This document shows, in pieces, positions 23,403 through 36,200 of a stretch of DNA of 64,000 nucleotides (position 1 is the first letter of the stretch; each line of letters starts with the position of its first letter). Origin of the DNA: Eutypella sp. D-1 (taxonomy: Eukaryota > Ascomycota > Sordariomycetes > Xylariales > Diatrypaceae); contig JAJTTP010000030.1 of the NCBI GenBank assembly GCA_023313575.1, forward strand, positions 186,001-250,000, in the 5' to 3' direction. The notes below the pieces were generated by a model. It saw only the letters and a program-made list of their open reading frames with translations. It was not told where the DNA came from and did no database searches. A program made the translations under genes and the position numbers.

Positions 23403-26400
23403 ATGGACCGTTTCTTTGGCACCCAGCTCTCTCAGGAGGAGCTGCAGCGCCGTCATGCCCATCAGCGCGCCCAACGACGCCGACTTAGCAACCACATGAA
23501 TCAACATCATCAAAACCTCCAGCAACAACAAGCACAAGCCCAGGCCCAGGCCCAAGCCCAAGCACAAGCCCATACTCAACCGCAAGCTCAACCTCAGCCG
23601 CAAACCCAACCGCAAACCCAACCTCAACCTCAATCGCAACCTCAATACTCGCCCGTTTCCCACAATATAAACAATATGTCCGCTCCCCACGATCCTATGG
23701 TCGGTACCGACTCCCTCGAAGACATAGTCAGTAGCAACAATGCCGAATTTCAGAGGCGGAGGAGTGTACCTCAATCTTTCCATGCCCAGATGCAGCTGAC
23801 CGACGCTGATCGGAGGATGTCCATGTTAGAGTTCGGCGCCGGCGATGATTCCTTTAGAGACTACGCCCAGTTCGGTGCTATGGCAGACGCTTCTTCCTCT
23901 ACCCCCATTCAGCCTACTTTTCCTACTATCAACACCAATATGGCCATGTCCGGCACCACCGCAAGCTTCTCCCCTCAGGCCATGAGCGCTGATGATTTCT
24001 CCGCTCTTTCCCCCGACATAATGGGCAATATGGTCGCCTTTTCTAACATGAACATGGGGGCCATGGTCGATCCCTCCATGAATATGTTTGCTAGTGACGG
24101 CCTTGCTCCTAACACATTCAGTCCCAGTCATATGGACGCCGTGCCCACCGACTTTGCCATGGACCTATCTAATGATAATGGTACCCTAGGTACTGTACAA
24201 GGAGACCCAAGTGTTACCATGGTTATGAACCATCCTGGTGACGATATGATGGTTAACACTTCTTCCTTCTCCCAGCCAGCCCAAACCGGTCAACAACAGC
24301 CCGCCAATCTCGGCCTGGACAACTCTTTAAACAATTATCAGCCAAGTATTCCGTCACAGGCACCTTCACAGGCACCTTCACAGGCTCCGACTCCAGCTGC
24401 GGCCCCGGCTCCTGTTCCGGCTCATACTTCAGTCATGCCTACTCCATCCTATCAGTCCCCTCTGCCCACCACGACAGATGCAACACCTGAAAGCATCATT
24501 TCTCAGTCACGGACCGTATCCGCAGCTCAAACTCCCGTCGCGGGTCCGGAGCCGAAGAATATCTATTCAAAGAGTGGCTTTGACATGCTCAAGGCGCTTT
24601 GGCTAGTCGCCACGCGGAAGAATCCGCAGGTTAACCTTGGTGCCGTCGATATGTCTTGTGCTTTCGTTGTCTGCGACGTAACCATGAACGACTGTCCCAT
24701 CATCTACGTTTCTGATAACTTCCAGAACCTAACTGGCTACAGCCTGCACGACTGCGTTGGTCAGAATTGTCGCTTCCTTCAGGCTCCCGACGGGATTGTT
24801 GAGGCGGGTACGAAGCGCGAATTCGTCGATAACGGCGCCGTCTTCAACTTAAAACGGAAGATTGCCGAGGGGAAAGAGGTTCAACAAAGCCTCATCAATT
24901 ATCGGAAAGGCGGCAAGCCTTTCCTAAATCTACTAACCATGATACCCATCCCGTGGGATACGGAGGAGATACGGTATATAATCGGCTTCCAGATCGATCT
25001 CGTGGAATGCCCCGACGCTATTGCTCAATCGCAAGGTCCAGGAACTATGAAGGTGAATTACAAGCACAACGATATTGGACAGTACATCTGGGCTCCTCCG
25101 GCGTCGAGCCAGTGGGAGCCAGAGAACGGACAGACGCTGGGGCTTGACGATGTGTCGACCTTGCTAAAGCAGTTCAATCCCAAGGTCCCCCCTTCGGATT
25201 GGCACAAGCAATCGTGGGATAAAATGTTGCTCGAAAATGCCGATGACGTGGTGCACGTTCTGTCTTTGAAGGGCCTGTTCCTATACTTATCTCCGTCATG
25301 CAAACGTGTCTTGGAGTATGACGCCACCGAGCTTGTAGGAAGTCCCATCTCTTCGATATCGCACCCATCCGATATTGTCCCAGTCACCCGAGAGCTAAAA
25401 GACACGACCAGCGGAAATTCTGTGAATATAGTCTTCCGCATACGGCGCAAACATAGCGGCTATACGTGGTTCGAAAGCCATGGTTCTCTTTTCGTCGAGC
25501 AAGGAAAAGGACGGAAATGCATCATCCTAGTCGGCCGTAAGCGGCCTGTCTTTGCGCTTGGTCGGCGTGAACTTGAAGCAAACGGCGGAATTGGTGATAG
25601 CGAGCTATGGACGAAGCTTTCCACTTCCGGGATGTTCCTTTTCGTGTCTGCCAACGTTCGGTCTCTGCTCGATCTACAACCAGAGAATCTCGTGGGCACA
25701 AGCATTCAGGACCTCATGCGCAAAGAGTCCCGGCCTGAGTTTGGTCGTTCTATCGAGAAGGCGAGGAAGGGGCGGATAGTCACCTGCAAGCACGAAGTTC
25801 AGAACCGGAGGGGCCAGGTGCTCCAAGCTTATACGACCTTGTATCCGGGAGACTCCTCGGCGGAAGGCCAGAAGCCAACATTTCTATTAGCACAGACCAA
25901 ATTACTGAAAGCCTCCAGCCGTACAAGTGCGACGGCGGCTTCTTCGACCCGGGGGGGTTCTATCGGAAATATTTCTAATGATGGCAAGAATCTTGCTGTT
26001 GCGATACAGAATAGCAATGCACAGAGAGATCAGGCCGGAGGTATCCCAGCTCCTGGCGCATCTAGACTACTCCCGGGTAACCAAGACAGCGCTCTGGATT
26101 CAGATGACAACATCTTCGATGAGCTCAAGACAACTCGATGCACAAGTTGGCAATACGAACTACGGCAACTGGAGAAGGTCAATCGAGTACTTGCTGAGGA
26201 GCTACATGGCCTACTCTCGAACAAGAAGAAGCGCAAGCGGAGAAAGGGGGTTGGAAACGTCGTCCGAGACTGTGCCAACTGCCACACACGCAACACGCCC
26301 GAGTGGCGAAGAGGTCCGAGTGGTCAAAGGGATTTATGCAACAGCTGCGGCCTTAGGTGGGCAAAGCAGGTGAGTACATGGTCTCTTTCTCTATGCATCA

Positions 26401-26767
26401 CGTCGGTTTCCGGACTAACCAATCTATGTAGACGGGCAGAGTCTCTCCACGGAATTCTTCCCGCGGCGGTGGTGCAGAGAGCATGAGCAAGAAGTCCACT
26501 TCTCCGGTGCATTCATCCCCGTTACATCGGGAGGTTTCTACTGTAGACGCCGGTGGCGAACAGTCTTCCGAGACCGAAATTAACGCCGCTATCAACAGAT
26601 CCTCCAGCTCAAGCGTGGCCCCCACACCCAGCGGCGGAAGTACGGGATCTACGCCAACCGCGTCCAAGGGACATTCTTCAATGCCCCCGCCGTCGCAGCC
26701 TCTATTATCGGGTGGCACAGGCAATAACGATATGACCGCCATCCAGGAAGAGCGGGAGCTTAACTGA
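23403..26767 (+). CDS. wc-1: White Collar-1 blue-light photoreceptor and GATA transcription factor
   Basis: Exons 23403-26369 and 26432-26767, 1100 aa. The ATG at 23403 is the first in-frame ATG and begins MDRFFGTQLSQEELQ, similar in design to known WC-1 starts. Order: a Gln/Ala/Pro repeat tract (about residues 40-81), a low-complexity Met/Pro/Gln region, a LOV domain around residues 415-540 whose NCRFLQAPDG motif holds the flavin-adduct Cys456, two further PAS domains (about 610-720 and 740-850), a basic NLS-like KKKRKRRKG, and a GATA-type zinc finger with Cys957, Cys960, Cys979 and Cys982 (an 18-residue loop, typical of WC-1). The intron falls just after the finger. With WC-2 this protein forms the light-activated complex controlling photoresponses and, in clock-bearing fungi, the frq gene. 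All key residues are intact, so the photoreceptor is expected to work. Confidence 0.97.
23520..23646 (+). repeat. coding Gln-Ala/Gln-Pro repeat in wc-1
   Basis: CARGCM hexamers encode a QA run that grades into QP and QT dipeptides. Low-complexity Gln tracts near the N-terminus are usual in WC-1 proteins; the alternating QA form differs from plain polyglutamine. Confidence 0.85.
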
Positions 26768-29304
26768 TGAACAGTCTCGAAATACTCACCCGCTCCGACT
26801 CATGGATATCTCCTATATATCTCTTGTTACGTCCTTATCAGCCCGGGGTTGTGCTTCGAAAACGAGATACCATTTTTCATTCATTCGTGATTTTTACGGG
26901 TCTTTTCCCGGTCTTTGCTCAAATGGGCCTACTGGTCACTTGATTCTGAGGAAGGGCCTCGACGCATAGATAGTGGAGACCTTTTGTCACGAGATACCTG
27001 CCCCCGTAGGGCTTTTTTCTATCTTTGCTGTTTTGAATCGGGGGGTTATGCATATACGCGGCGTTAAGACGACCTCCCCGCCCCCTTTTTTTTTCTTGTA
27101 CATCTGCATTACCCCCGTCAGATCTGGGATTTATCATTCATATCCTCCTCACCCCAGATGTCTTAGCTCGGTCCATTACAACACCATCCGAGCTATCTCG
27201 ATTTTGATCAATGGAGTGGATGGTGGTGGGAACAGCAGGAAGGGGGGGGGGAGGCTAAAATGACGAGGTCAAGCCCGGCGTGGCAGCAGCGCCGTCTCAA
27301 CTGGCTACTAGGCCAGAGAACCCCGAGGGGTCCCTTTTTTTTTTCTTGAAATACGACTTATCGTAAAGTAATGTTATAAAGGCGGAGGCGGGGTCTGGTT
27401 ACGCTGAAACGAAGTATACGGATCTAAGAGGCGTGCGCGATATACAAATTCAGTTTATATGATATATTCCTCCCTTATGAGGTACCCTATGGTTTTATAA
27501 CAACGTGTAAAGGGAGAAAATCTTGAGGAGTCTGAAAAAACAAGTTATCTTCGGCGTCTCCGATGAGTATAAGCAGAATGAGCGATGATGCGGAAGGTGA
27601 ATAACCTTGGCCTTGTGCTGGAAGATGTTCCAGGGATGGGCTTAAGATCGGCTGTAAGGAGCCGTTCGTTACTTTCTGCTTGCTTTGCTGACTGCTTACT
27701 TTTTCTACCTGTGCACCTACCATCTACATAGCAGGGAAGTAAAGAATAATATAACAATCTACATGATTCATACTTAATCACCGCTCATGAAACCAACTCG
27801 CTACCTATTTCAACCTGGCATCTGTGGCGGAGGCGGTGACTTATGTGATTCGTCGCGGGCGAGGGACACTTAACGAATCGGCTGTTTGCATGACTAATTA
27901 ATTCGAAGAAAGTATGTGAATGGATGGACATGACATCGCTGGGACTTTTGTCGCTGACGGCACAGCCACACGCGATACATGGCGCTATAGCAGCCCGGTT
28001 TCTTCTAGTTGGGTAGGTAGAGAGAGGTGACCGGGCGATATGGCCATATTATCTATGTACTCAAAGCATCCACCAGAGAACGTGATGTGTATGGGAACAT
28101 TCATCCCGTCACGCCATTCCGCCTCACGATGCTAACGGTACTTCAGCTGATGATCCGCCTAAAAGGGAGGGTGAGGCGCAAGCTGAGACAGACAGTCAAA
28201 CTGGTGCTGACTAGCTAAGTCGTTAGTATATCATGTGGACGAGACAGAATGAAAATAAAAAAGTCCCTTGCCTACCTACTAGCAGTACGTATCCTTTCCG
28301 CCAGTGTGGCAACAAGGAGATCTTCTTCCCCGACCCGAAAACCCAGTAACAGAGTATCTTGACCGTCTATATGGATAAGTTGGATAGGTTGACAGGTACA
28401 TGTTCAGGCTCAGCTCGTCGGCCGCTCCCGCTATCGGCCCCCCCTGACCTGCCTGCACTGCGCTGTGCTGCACTTCTTTCCGGAACAGGAAATAAACTTG
28501 GCCAAGACAATATGCAGTTATGACACTACGTATTATGCCAGTAATCAGTTGGAAGTCAATTAGAGAAGGGCTGCTGCTCAGTGACTGGCCGTCCATTCCA
28601 GTTCAGGACCTTCGGCTGGTCAGCCTAACTTTAGAGCTAGGCACCACATGAACATGAGATCTTCTGCCTCTATGATGCTGTCCCGCGCCGTGGGCTGTGC
28701 CAAGCCCGGCGCCGACGCCGCCGTATCTCGCATTGGGGTACGGCTGCCGTATTGTGAGATGATTGGCCGGTTTTCATGCCTGGCTGGTGAGCTTTGAGGC
28801 AGAGTATCATGTGTAGATGCTGGGGGTTCGGTGAGTATGTGGCTTGCATGCCTACCTTTCACGCTGCCTACCTGCAATTGGCTATCCGCGTGTCTGACGG
28901 GTCAACCAGGCAAGATATACCGATTTGCGGCATCGAATTGGTGGCGCTTTACCCAGAAGGGAAGCGAAGAGAAGTGACGAAGATTAGCCTTCTGAACCAA
29001 GGCATGCTTTCCTTCCCTTCGTGGCTGCCATTTGGCGTTTTTAAATATAGGATACGTTCCCGGAATTCAAATCGCTGTTCAGCGTGATATCCCAGCACTG
29101 GGGAATCTACTGTCTCGGGGTTTTCTCCACACCGACAAGAACAACGGCCGTGGATCCTATACCGTGATAATATACTCATAAACCCAATTGTACTACTTTG
29201 CACATAACATTTGGAATAGTCTGCCATATAGGTTTTAGTATTCGAAGACAACACTCACGCACTTCATTCGTATCGACGACTCTTTCCTTTTCAAACGATC
29301 CATC
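26768..29304. other. intergenic spacer between wc-1 and the RTA1-like gene
   Basis: No gene is supported in 2.5 kb. The left part should hold the wc-1 3' end and terminator; the right part the promoter of the RTA1-like gene. Short homopolymers occur at about 27084-27095, 27241-27250 and 27331-27342. Open frames are at most about 105 codons and overlap on both strands. Confidence 0.55.
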
Positions 29305-30612
29305 ATGGCACACGGCGACTACGCCGAGGGCAGCATCTGGTACTATGCCCCAAACAAAGGGGCTCCCGTCTTCTTCGCCGTCGCGTTCGCGGCTAGCGGG
29401 GCGTGGCACGCCTGGCAAGCAGTGTAAGTTACCGCGAGGTATACGCGAACAACCGAACCGGACCAAGTGACTAATAACGACCGCGGCTATAGACATTACA
29501 AGAGTTGGCGGTTAACCGGCCTCTACGTCCTTTGCAGCCTGATCTTTCTCGTCGGCTTTATATTCCGGGAGCTGGGCGCGTTCCATTACGACGACCTCGT
29601 CATCTACATCGTCAGCATCTGTCTCTGCTTTGCTGCACCGTGAGTGGATCCCCGCTGGTTGTGATAATTGGGGACGGAAAAAGGGGCAATAGGTTGCTGA
29701 CTAACCATAATCGCCCCTCTAGACCTCTGTACGAGCTCGCTAATTACTATATGCTGGGTCGCATATTATATTTCGTACCTTACTGCTCGCCGATTCACCC
29801 GGGACGTGTCTTGACTACCTTCGCCGCTATCTCGATCGTCGTAGAGGCCTTAAACGGCAATGGAAGCGCGCTCGTACGTTCCTTCTTCTTTCTTTTCTCC
29901 AGTGGACGAAGGTTACTAACGGCCTGTCGATAGGTGGCGAATCAGTCGTTGGCGCCGTGGCGACAGGAGCTGGGCAGGACGCTGCTAAGGGCGGCGCTTA
30001 TCCTGCAGCTGGTGGTGATCGGGCTCTTCCTCGCGCTGGCGACCTACTTCTGGCACAAGTGTCGGCAGCACGAGATCCGCAACGCGAAGCTGAACCAGTC
30101 GCTGCTGACGCTGTACCTGAGCAACGGGCTCATCCTCGTCCGCTGCATCTTCCGCACGGTGGAGTTCTTCGACCTCGAGACCACCGACTGGTCGGCACCC
30201 GACCTCAATCCAAGCCCCATCATCCGCTACGAGGCCTTCTTTTACGTTTTCGAGGCCTCCCTCATGCTCTGCAATACCTTCCTTCTCAATATCCGCCATC
30301 CTCGGCGCTACTTACCCCAGAGTACGTATCTGCCTCGCCCCCACGCCCCTTCGAACACGAAATTCGTACAGAAACGGCGCTAATACAGAAGAATTGTCAG
30401 GCACCAAGGTCTATCTCAGCAAGGACGGCATGACGGAGATCACCGGGCCGGGCTACAAGGAGGAGCGCAACTTCTTCCTCACCCTCATGGACCCGTTCGA
30501 TATCTACGGCATGATCAGGGGCAAAGACAACGAGACTCGGTTCTGGGACGACGACGAAGCTCACACCGCTGGTGGGCCAGCGAAGGATCACTCTACGCAC
30601 CAGACAGTCTAA
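29305..30612 (+). CDS. RTA1-family multi-pass membrane protein (lipid-translocating exporter type)
   Basis: Five exons: 29305-29423, 29493-29639, 29723-29873, 29934-30321 and 30401-30612, 338 aa. About seven hydrophobic helices are visible, beginning with APVFFAVAFAASGAWHAW and LTGLYVLCSLIFLVGFIFRE. The conserved RTA1 features are present, including an Arg-Glu pair in IFRE, the PPLYELANYYMLGR segment and CIFRTVEFF. A soluble C-terminal tail of about 65 residues ends the protein. Family members (Rta1, Rsb1, Rtm1) are linked to resistance to toxic amphipathic compounds and to export of sphingoid long-chain bases. The substrate of this copy cannot be told. Linkage to LCB1 is 23 kb away and is probably coincidental. 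The start is the first ATG before a charged head and helix 1. Confidence 0.9.
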
Positions 30613-33600
30613 TCTAGTTCTGCAAGTGTCAGGCGCCCAGGACGCGCCGGCCTAGGTCATATGCCATACAGGGGAAGCGCGGGATTCTGGTGGGGAAATA
30701 ACTGTTGTTTACACTAGGCTTGGCCTTGAGAGTGGGATAGCCTCATATCAGATGCGTAGAAACCACCATGGCTAAGGCCAACGCAACATGGAGGGGAAGA
30801 TGCCAATGTAGAATAGATGTCACTAGATACCCAAACTCGGAAAGACGTCACATGGATAGATACATGATCAGGGTATCCAACCGAGCATAGCAGCAGAACT
30901 AGCGGATTTGCGGGATTTACCTAATATCATAATATGCGGAACTAACACCGAAGTGTTTGGTCTGAAAGACTTCACCTTGATAGATGTTGGTTTGGGATCC
31001 GTGCGAGACATTGAGTAGGGTATACTCGCAGCCAGCCCCTAGACTTGACAGGGTCCAGAGCAAAAGAACTGGCTAGAAGGCCACTAGTAGGGGGCACATT
31101 GTCTCTATAGACATCCTACTAACGTAGAGCGGGAGATACATATACATAGTATTATACACTAGTCTAGGTGTTCCGTAAATCGCCTCAAGTTCCGGTAGCC
31201 GGTGTTCATCCCAATCATTCCAGCCCGGAAGCAGAGCCGGGCGACAGACAACTTTTGGAAGATATCCCGACGAAAGTCTCATTATACTACGTATATGACT
31301 AGTTATGCTGCTCGGGACTGTGTAGGTAGATAGCTGGTTGGGACGCATAACATGCTAACGAACTAGATCTCGCGGTCCGGAGGGATGAGAAGCGAAAGCC
31401 ACATGTAGTCGGGATTAAACTAGGGCACGAAAGGCCGGGAAAAAAGTACGATCAAACTTTGTAGTAGTAACATAGTAGGGTCAGTATCGAACTAACTGTA
31501 GCTGACGGCGATCTCACACTAGACGGGCATGACTATCTCGTCAACCGGCGTTCTCGCCACGCACCGAAGGCGCTCCGAAGGGACTAAGCAACTCGTAATT
31601 TTTTCTCTACTTTTCAGCCGCAAAGTTTGCAAAAACGCTGCCGGGGCTTCAAAGGGCTGTCTGATCCCGTAGCCCTCGATGGGACACTAAATGTAGGCAT
31701 GAGTCGAACGAGTCAAGTCGGCCTTGCCAAGCTACGTCATGCCATGCTTTCATATAATAGCCATGTGTGTCGCACGTGTACGATATGACTAGGTGATTTA
31801 GTTAAGGACGGTATAGCCGTTGTTGAATAACTAGGGAGATATATTATGGCTTGACTATGTAATAATGAAGCACTGGTAATTAATAACATACTCTTGGCTG
31901 ACAGCCAGGGGTGACACAGACGAAACCCGCAAAGCAAACCAGAGCAGAAGGAATTGTCATGCGTGAGAGCGAGCTCAATCATGTGCTGCTCGTTCCTGGG
32001 CATAGTAATGTGGGAGCGAAGGACGACCCATTCTTTGTGTGTATTATTTCGGGAGGTTGTAGTAAATACAGCATTTATTATATATAGATGGGCGGTGTGA
32101 CAGCGGAGGAGAGTAGGAGAACATCACTTATATAGTATAATCCTTTAAGCAGCCCGCACAACCTAAATATTCCCATCCGGGCCATTGTAGTAGTATATCG
32201 GGATACTTGTTGTGGTACGCCACGGGACCGAAATTCGTTCCTTCGTTCCTTCTTTTTCCTGCCAGCAAAGTGGAGGATTTTCCCTATTCCCCCCCTTTTC
32301 CCTTTTTGAAGAGCCGCAAGCTGTTTTCTTACTAGCGTGGCTATAGTTAGATAGTACGAGTCGGCGCAACGCAACGCACGCCCCAGGAGGCGTAGTTCAG
32401 TAGTTTCCTTAGGTAATTATGCGCGGACCTTTTGTCCCATCACTGAGATGCGCAGCAACACAGCGGCGACGCTTTGTCACCGAGAATTATTTTGTCTCGG
32501 GCAGTCAATTTGTCACAAGGTCCGACCGTCTAATACTGGTTGGCGGATGTTTTTGTACGCATACATGTAGAGGATGACGATGACGATGACGGTGACGATG
32601 ATGTCGTAAAATATTGATGACGCTGGTGAAACCTCGACGTAGTAAGAATAAGGGTCCTACAAGTATCAAGTATCGTATATCGTATCGTATGTATATCGCA
32701 TCGTATCAGACAGGGTAGCGTTGTAATGTAATTATTTACGTATCTCGGTACCTTTATACGCAAATATCATCTCATCAAAGTTTTTTTTTTGGTAAAAAAA
32801 ACACTCCTGATAAAGACGAGGAAAAAATATATAGCAGATGTTAGAAAACCAACGATGCGTTTTTTCAATGTTGAGGCTAATTGGTTGGGTGTCTACGATC
32901 GCGTCATAAGCCAAAAGCAGAAAATGAAACAAAATACTACACTACTCTCTACACCTTGTAACTACCTGCAGTAGGTACTGAGTAACTTTTTTGCTCCGTG
33001 TGCGCTATCTCCACTATATTACCGCTAGTCTGCATATGGATACTACATAGTATTCTATTAATAGGTCACACTCAAGCATCTCCCTGGTCTCCCATCTCTT
33101 CTCTGACGCCACCCCACATTCTTCACATTCTTCACATCCTTATGTATAGATCAAACAAGGTATTGGATTGCGATTCTCAAGAATTTGCTAGGAGTATCTG
33201 GCCAACTGGCTTTGTCTGGTAATAGAGTATAGATAGAGAATGGCTTCCAACTATTACATAAGTATATTCGGTCTGCTGCTGTTATCGGTCACCCCCACCT
33301 CCCACTCACCCCGGCATGGACTAAACTTCCATCCATGTACTTTTGTATGCATATGAAGGAAGATTGTTTTAAGATAATTGGCGGTGACGAAATCAGCCAA
33401 GGATGAGAGATCTTGATAAGATCTCTTCCTTCCTCCCCTTTCCCTTTCTTCTTGTCTTGTGGCTGACTGTGTATCAGGTATGGCATGTCACGTTTCGTCC
33501 GGTCTCTTCGCTACCTTCTTACTATTCGCCCAGCATGTCAGCCATGTGCAGTTCCTAGGATCAACTCCGCGGAAGAGCTTAAAAGAGATAAACTTGAGGC

Positions 33601-34761
33601 TGTAACTGGTTCAGCCCGAGATATGTTTCGAGTCATCCATAGGTATGTGCCTAGAGTACGTACCTATGTAGCTACGATCCACCTGTAATGGATACACTGG
33701 ACGGAGTATGGTGAGTGGAATTTTATAGTTCGAGTATTGTGAATCGGCTATCCCGTTTAACTTCGGCATGCGTCTCGGTTCCGATTCGGTTCGACTAGCT
33801 GGCTACTATAGAGGCTTGACTTAAGGTTATGACCTGTTCGAGATAAAACTTGGAACTATGGAACTATGGAAGGACTCCCCTGCTTCTTTGCTTGGGACCA
33901 CCGACCAAGTTCCTCCCATTCCTATGCACGCATAAGTAATATCGAGCCTATCAGGCCGCATTGCCTTTTAGGCGGGCAACCCGGCAATGTATGAAACCAG
34001 CTAAATGTGCGCCAATCGGCACCGGGCCAGTGAATATGTATTATGATATATCACCTACAAGCTTGCAAGCGAAAGAAAAAAAAGTCACGGCTTGAAAAAA
34101 ACGCAGGCACGACAGAAAAACGGGGTTGGGTACATAAGTCTTAGATAATTGGAAGTATAATAGTCTGAATCCTACGGCCCACTGGCTCAGAAAGTCTTCC
34201 ATCACTGTTCCATGCCAGGGTCTTTTCTGTTTCTTTATCCTGGTCCCTATTAGCTAGACGAGTGGAGGTTTAATGGAGGTTCCGTCGTGCCGCGTGCGCT
34301 GGGTCAAATTGTGTCACCCCCTTACGGCCTGGTACGTGCACTTCAGCTAAGGTCTCGTGCGTAGTAACTAGGTGATACCATACCTGACATATCTTAGCTG
34401 AGGCAAGCGAGGCGAGGCGAGGCGAAAGAGAGCGGAAAGAGAGGAGGAAGAAAAAAGGGTGGTCCCCCTTTACGTAGTGTAGTTCTCAGTTTGCTAGTAT
34501 AGTGCGGATCTATGCACACTAACTTATAACTAAAGGTACCCGTTGACAGATTCGAACTTACAAGCCTACCTAGGTACCACTGATTACGCAGAGGGAAGGC
34601 TACCTGGATTCCGTACGTATGGATGTATGCTCTCCCAACGTGTTTGTAGGTGAGAATTATCGGTCTATGCATTAATATACTACCTAGCAAGCCTAGGTAG
34701 ACTCAAAGTTATTGTTACCTTGGAATCTCGGGAACTGACATTCCTGATGCGCAAAATGCGG

Positions 34762-34783
34762 TACCTACATACCTATGTAGGTA
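34762..34783. repeat. perfect 10-bp inverted repeat with 2-nt loop
   Basis: TACCTACATA (34762-34771) is exactly complementary to TATGTAGGTA (34774-34783). It belongs to the same TACCTA/TAGGTA word family as the other palindromes. Confidence 0.8.
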
Positions 34784-35499
34784 GGCACTACTAATACGGA
34801 AGTAACAACTACCTAAGAAGGTTAGTCGCGCATTCCCCGAAAGCTGCCCAGTGCCCCCAGTGCCCAGTACCCAGTGATTAGGTACCCAGTACCCACCTGC
34901 ACCTGGGGCACCTGGGCAGTGATGGGTCGTTGGTGATGGCAGCTGATCCACTTTTATATAAGGAAGCGCTTTTTGTTACAATCCATCCATGAGAGAGGTA
35001 CACACCTACCTACATATGGTATCTACCTACATGTACGTACTACCCGCTTCCATTCATTCAATCAATGGAGTAGCATAGTAACATTGCCCATTACCCCCCC
35101 TTCCCCTTCTCCAGCTCTCTACATAGTACATATCTTCTCCCCTCCCGAGGTCGTCATTAACGGCCGCTAGCCAGTTACATCCATATCATTCATCTTAATC
35201 ATACCAATCCATGGATCTATACTTTATTACCTTCCTGGGTTAACCCTCCTATATCTCCTATCCATATCTCCTATGCTGCTTAAGAATAGTAGCAAAACTA
35301 TAACAACTACAACTTACAACGACCAGAGAGCAATTGTTATTCCTACTGGGACTACCACTTACGAGGCGTCGTCGCCGATACCGATAACCTTCTCTATATA
35401 GCAGGAGTAAGGATAAATCCATCATCCACCATCATCGCCCGCCGTCATCATAAATAAGTCATCATCACTAACCAAAAAAGAAAGAAAAATAAGGAAGAT

Positions 35500-36060
35500 A
35501 AATTTAAGAAAGAAGAAAAGAACCCCGAAACATATTCACCCTACACCTCCTTGCGGCATCTGCAAGCCCCCCCTCAACCCCCCCTTTTCCCTCTTTCTCA
35601 TCTGCTACCACGTATACGGTGAATGAAAGCCAAAACACCATAAGCCTCTCCCCATCTTCGCATATGAGATCATCATCCTTTGTCGCTTACTTATACTTAC
35701 ACTCCTTGTAACCTCGTGACCCTGTCGGCCGTTTCTCTTGTCTACTCGCCAACCCCGTGAACCCGCCTACACGAAACGTTAAGGTGTCCCGGAAAATATC
35801 TCTCCGCATAGGATTATCCCCGGAGCGCTCTTTAAAAGGGAGTGACTCTTGGTATATTTTTGGGGCCCCTGCGCCATCTCAGCCTTCCTCCGATCCGCTT
35901 CCCGACCTCCTACTGGAAATTTCCTCCTCCCGCTCCTGTGGCGTCTTCCACTTCATCTTTAATTTTGTCCATTAATACGATCATTTCTTTTGTCACCTTT
36001 GAACCCCCCCCCCCCTTTCTAGCACACTATTCTACCCTACTCCCATCTTGATTCTGGCAT
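35500..36060 (+). promoter_or_regulatory. pyrimidine-rich putative 5' leader
   Basis: A stretch rich in C and T (including C-tracts near 35580 and 36004) precedes the start codon at 36201. C/T tracts near transcription starts are common in filamentous fungi, so this is likely promoter plus leader of the next gene. The ATGAAA at 36201 follows an acceptor-like CCTAG, so an intron in the leader is possible. Confidence 0.4.
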
Positions 36061-36200
36061 ACAATATTTAACAACAGTATATCACCATTCCGATCACTCG
36101 TCGCGACTGTTCGGAAATTCCTTGGGAAGTTCACTCTGAAAGTTTCTTGGCTCGGAATTATTCGAAATATTTATGAGTTGCTACTTTACTTCATACCTAG

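Larger units (their letters stand above)
30613..36200. other. 5.6-kb gene-poor spacer
   Basis: I found no supportable gene. Open frames are short, below 100 codons, and scattered on both strands. It holds a GATGAC-type triplet run (about 32571-32601), a CGTAT/ATCGT pentanucleotide run (about 32667-32707), the perfect inverted repeat at 34762-34783, a tandem CCCAGTGC/CCCAGTAC stretch (about 34848-34895) and a long C/T-rich leader at about 35500-36060. Confidence 0.55.
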
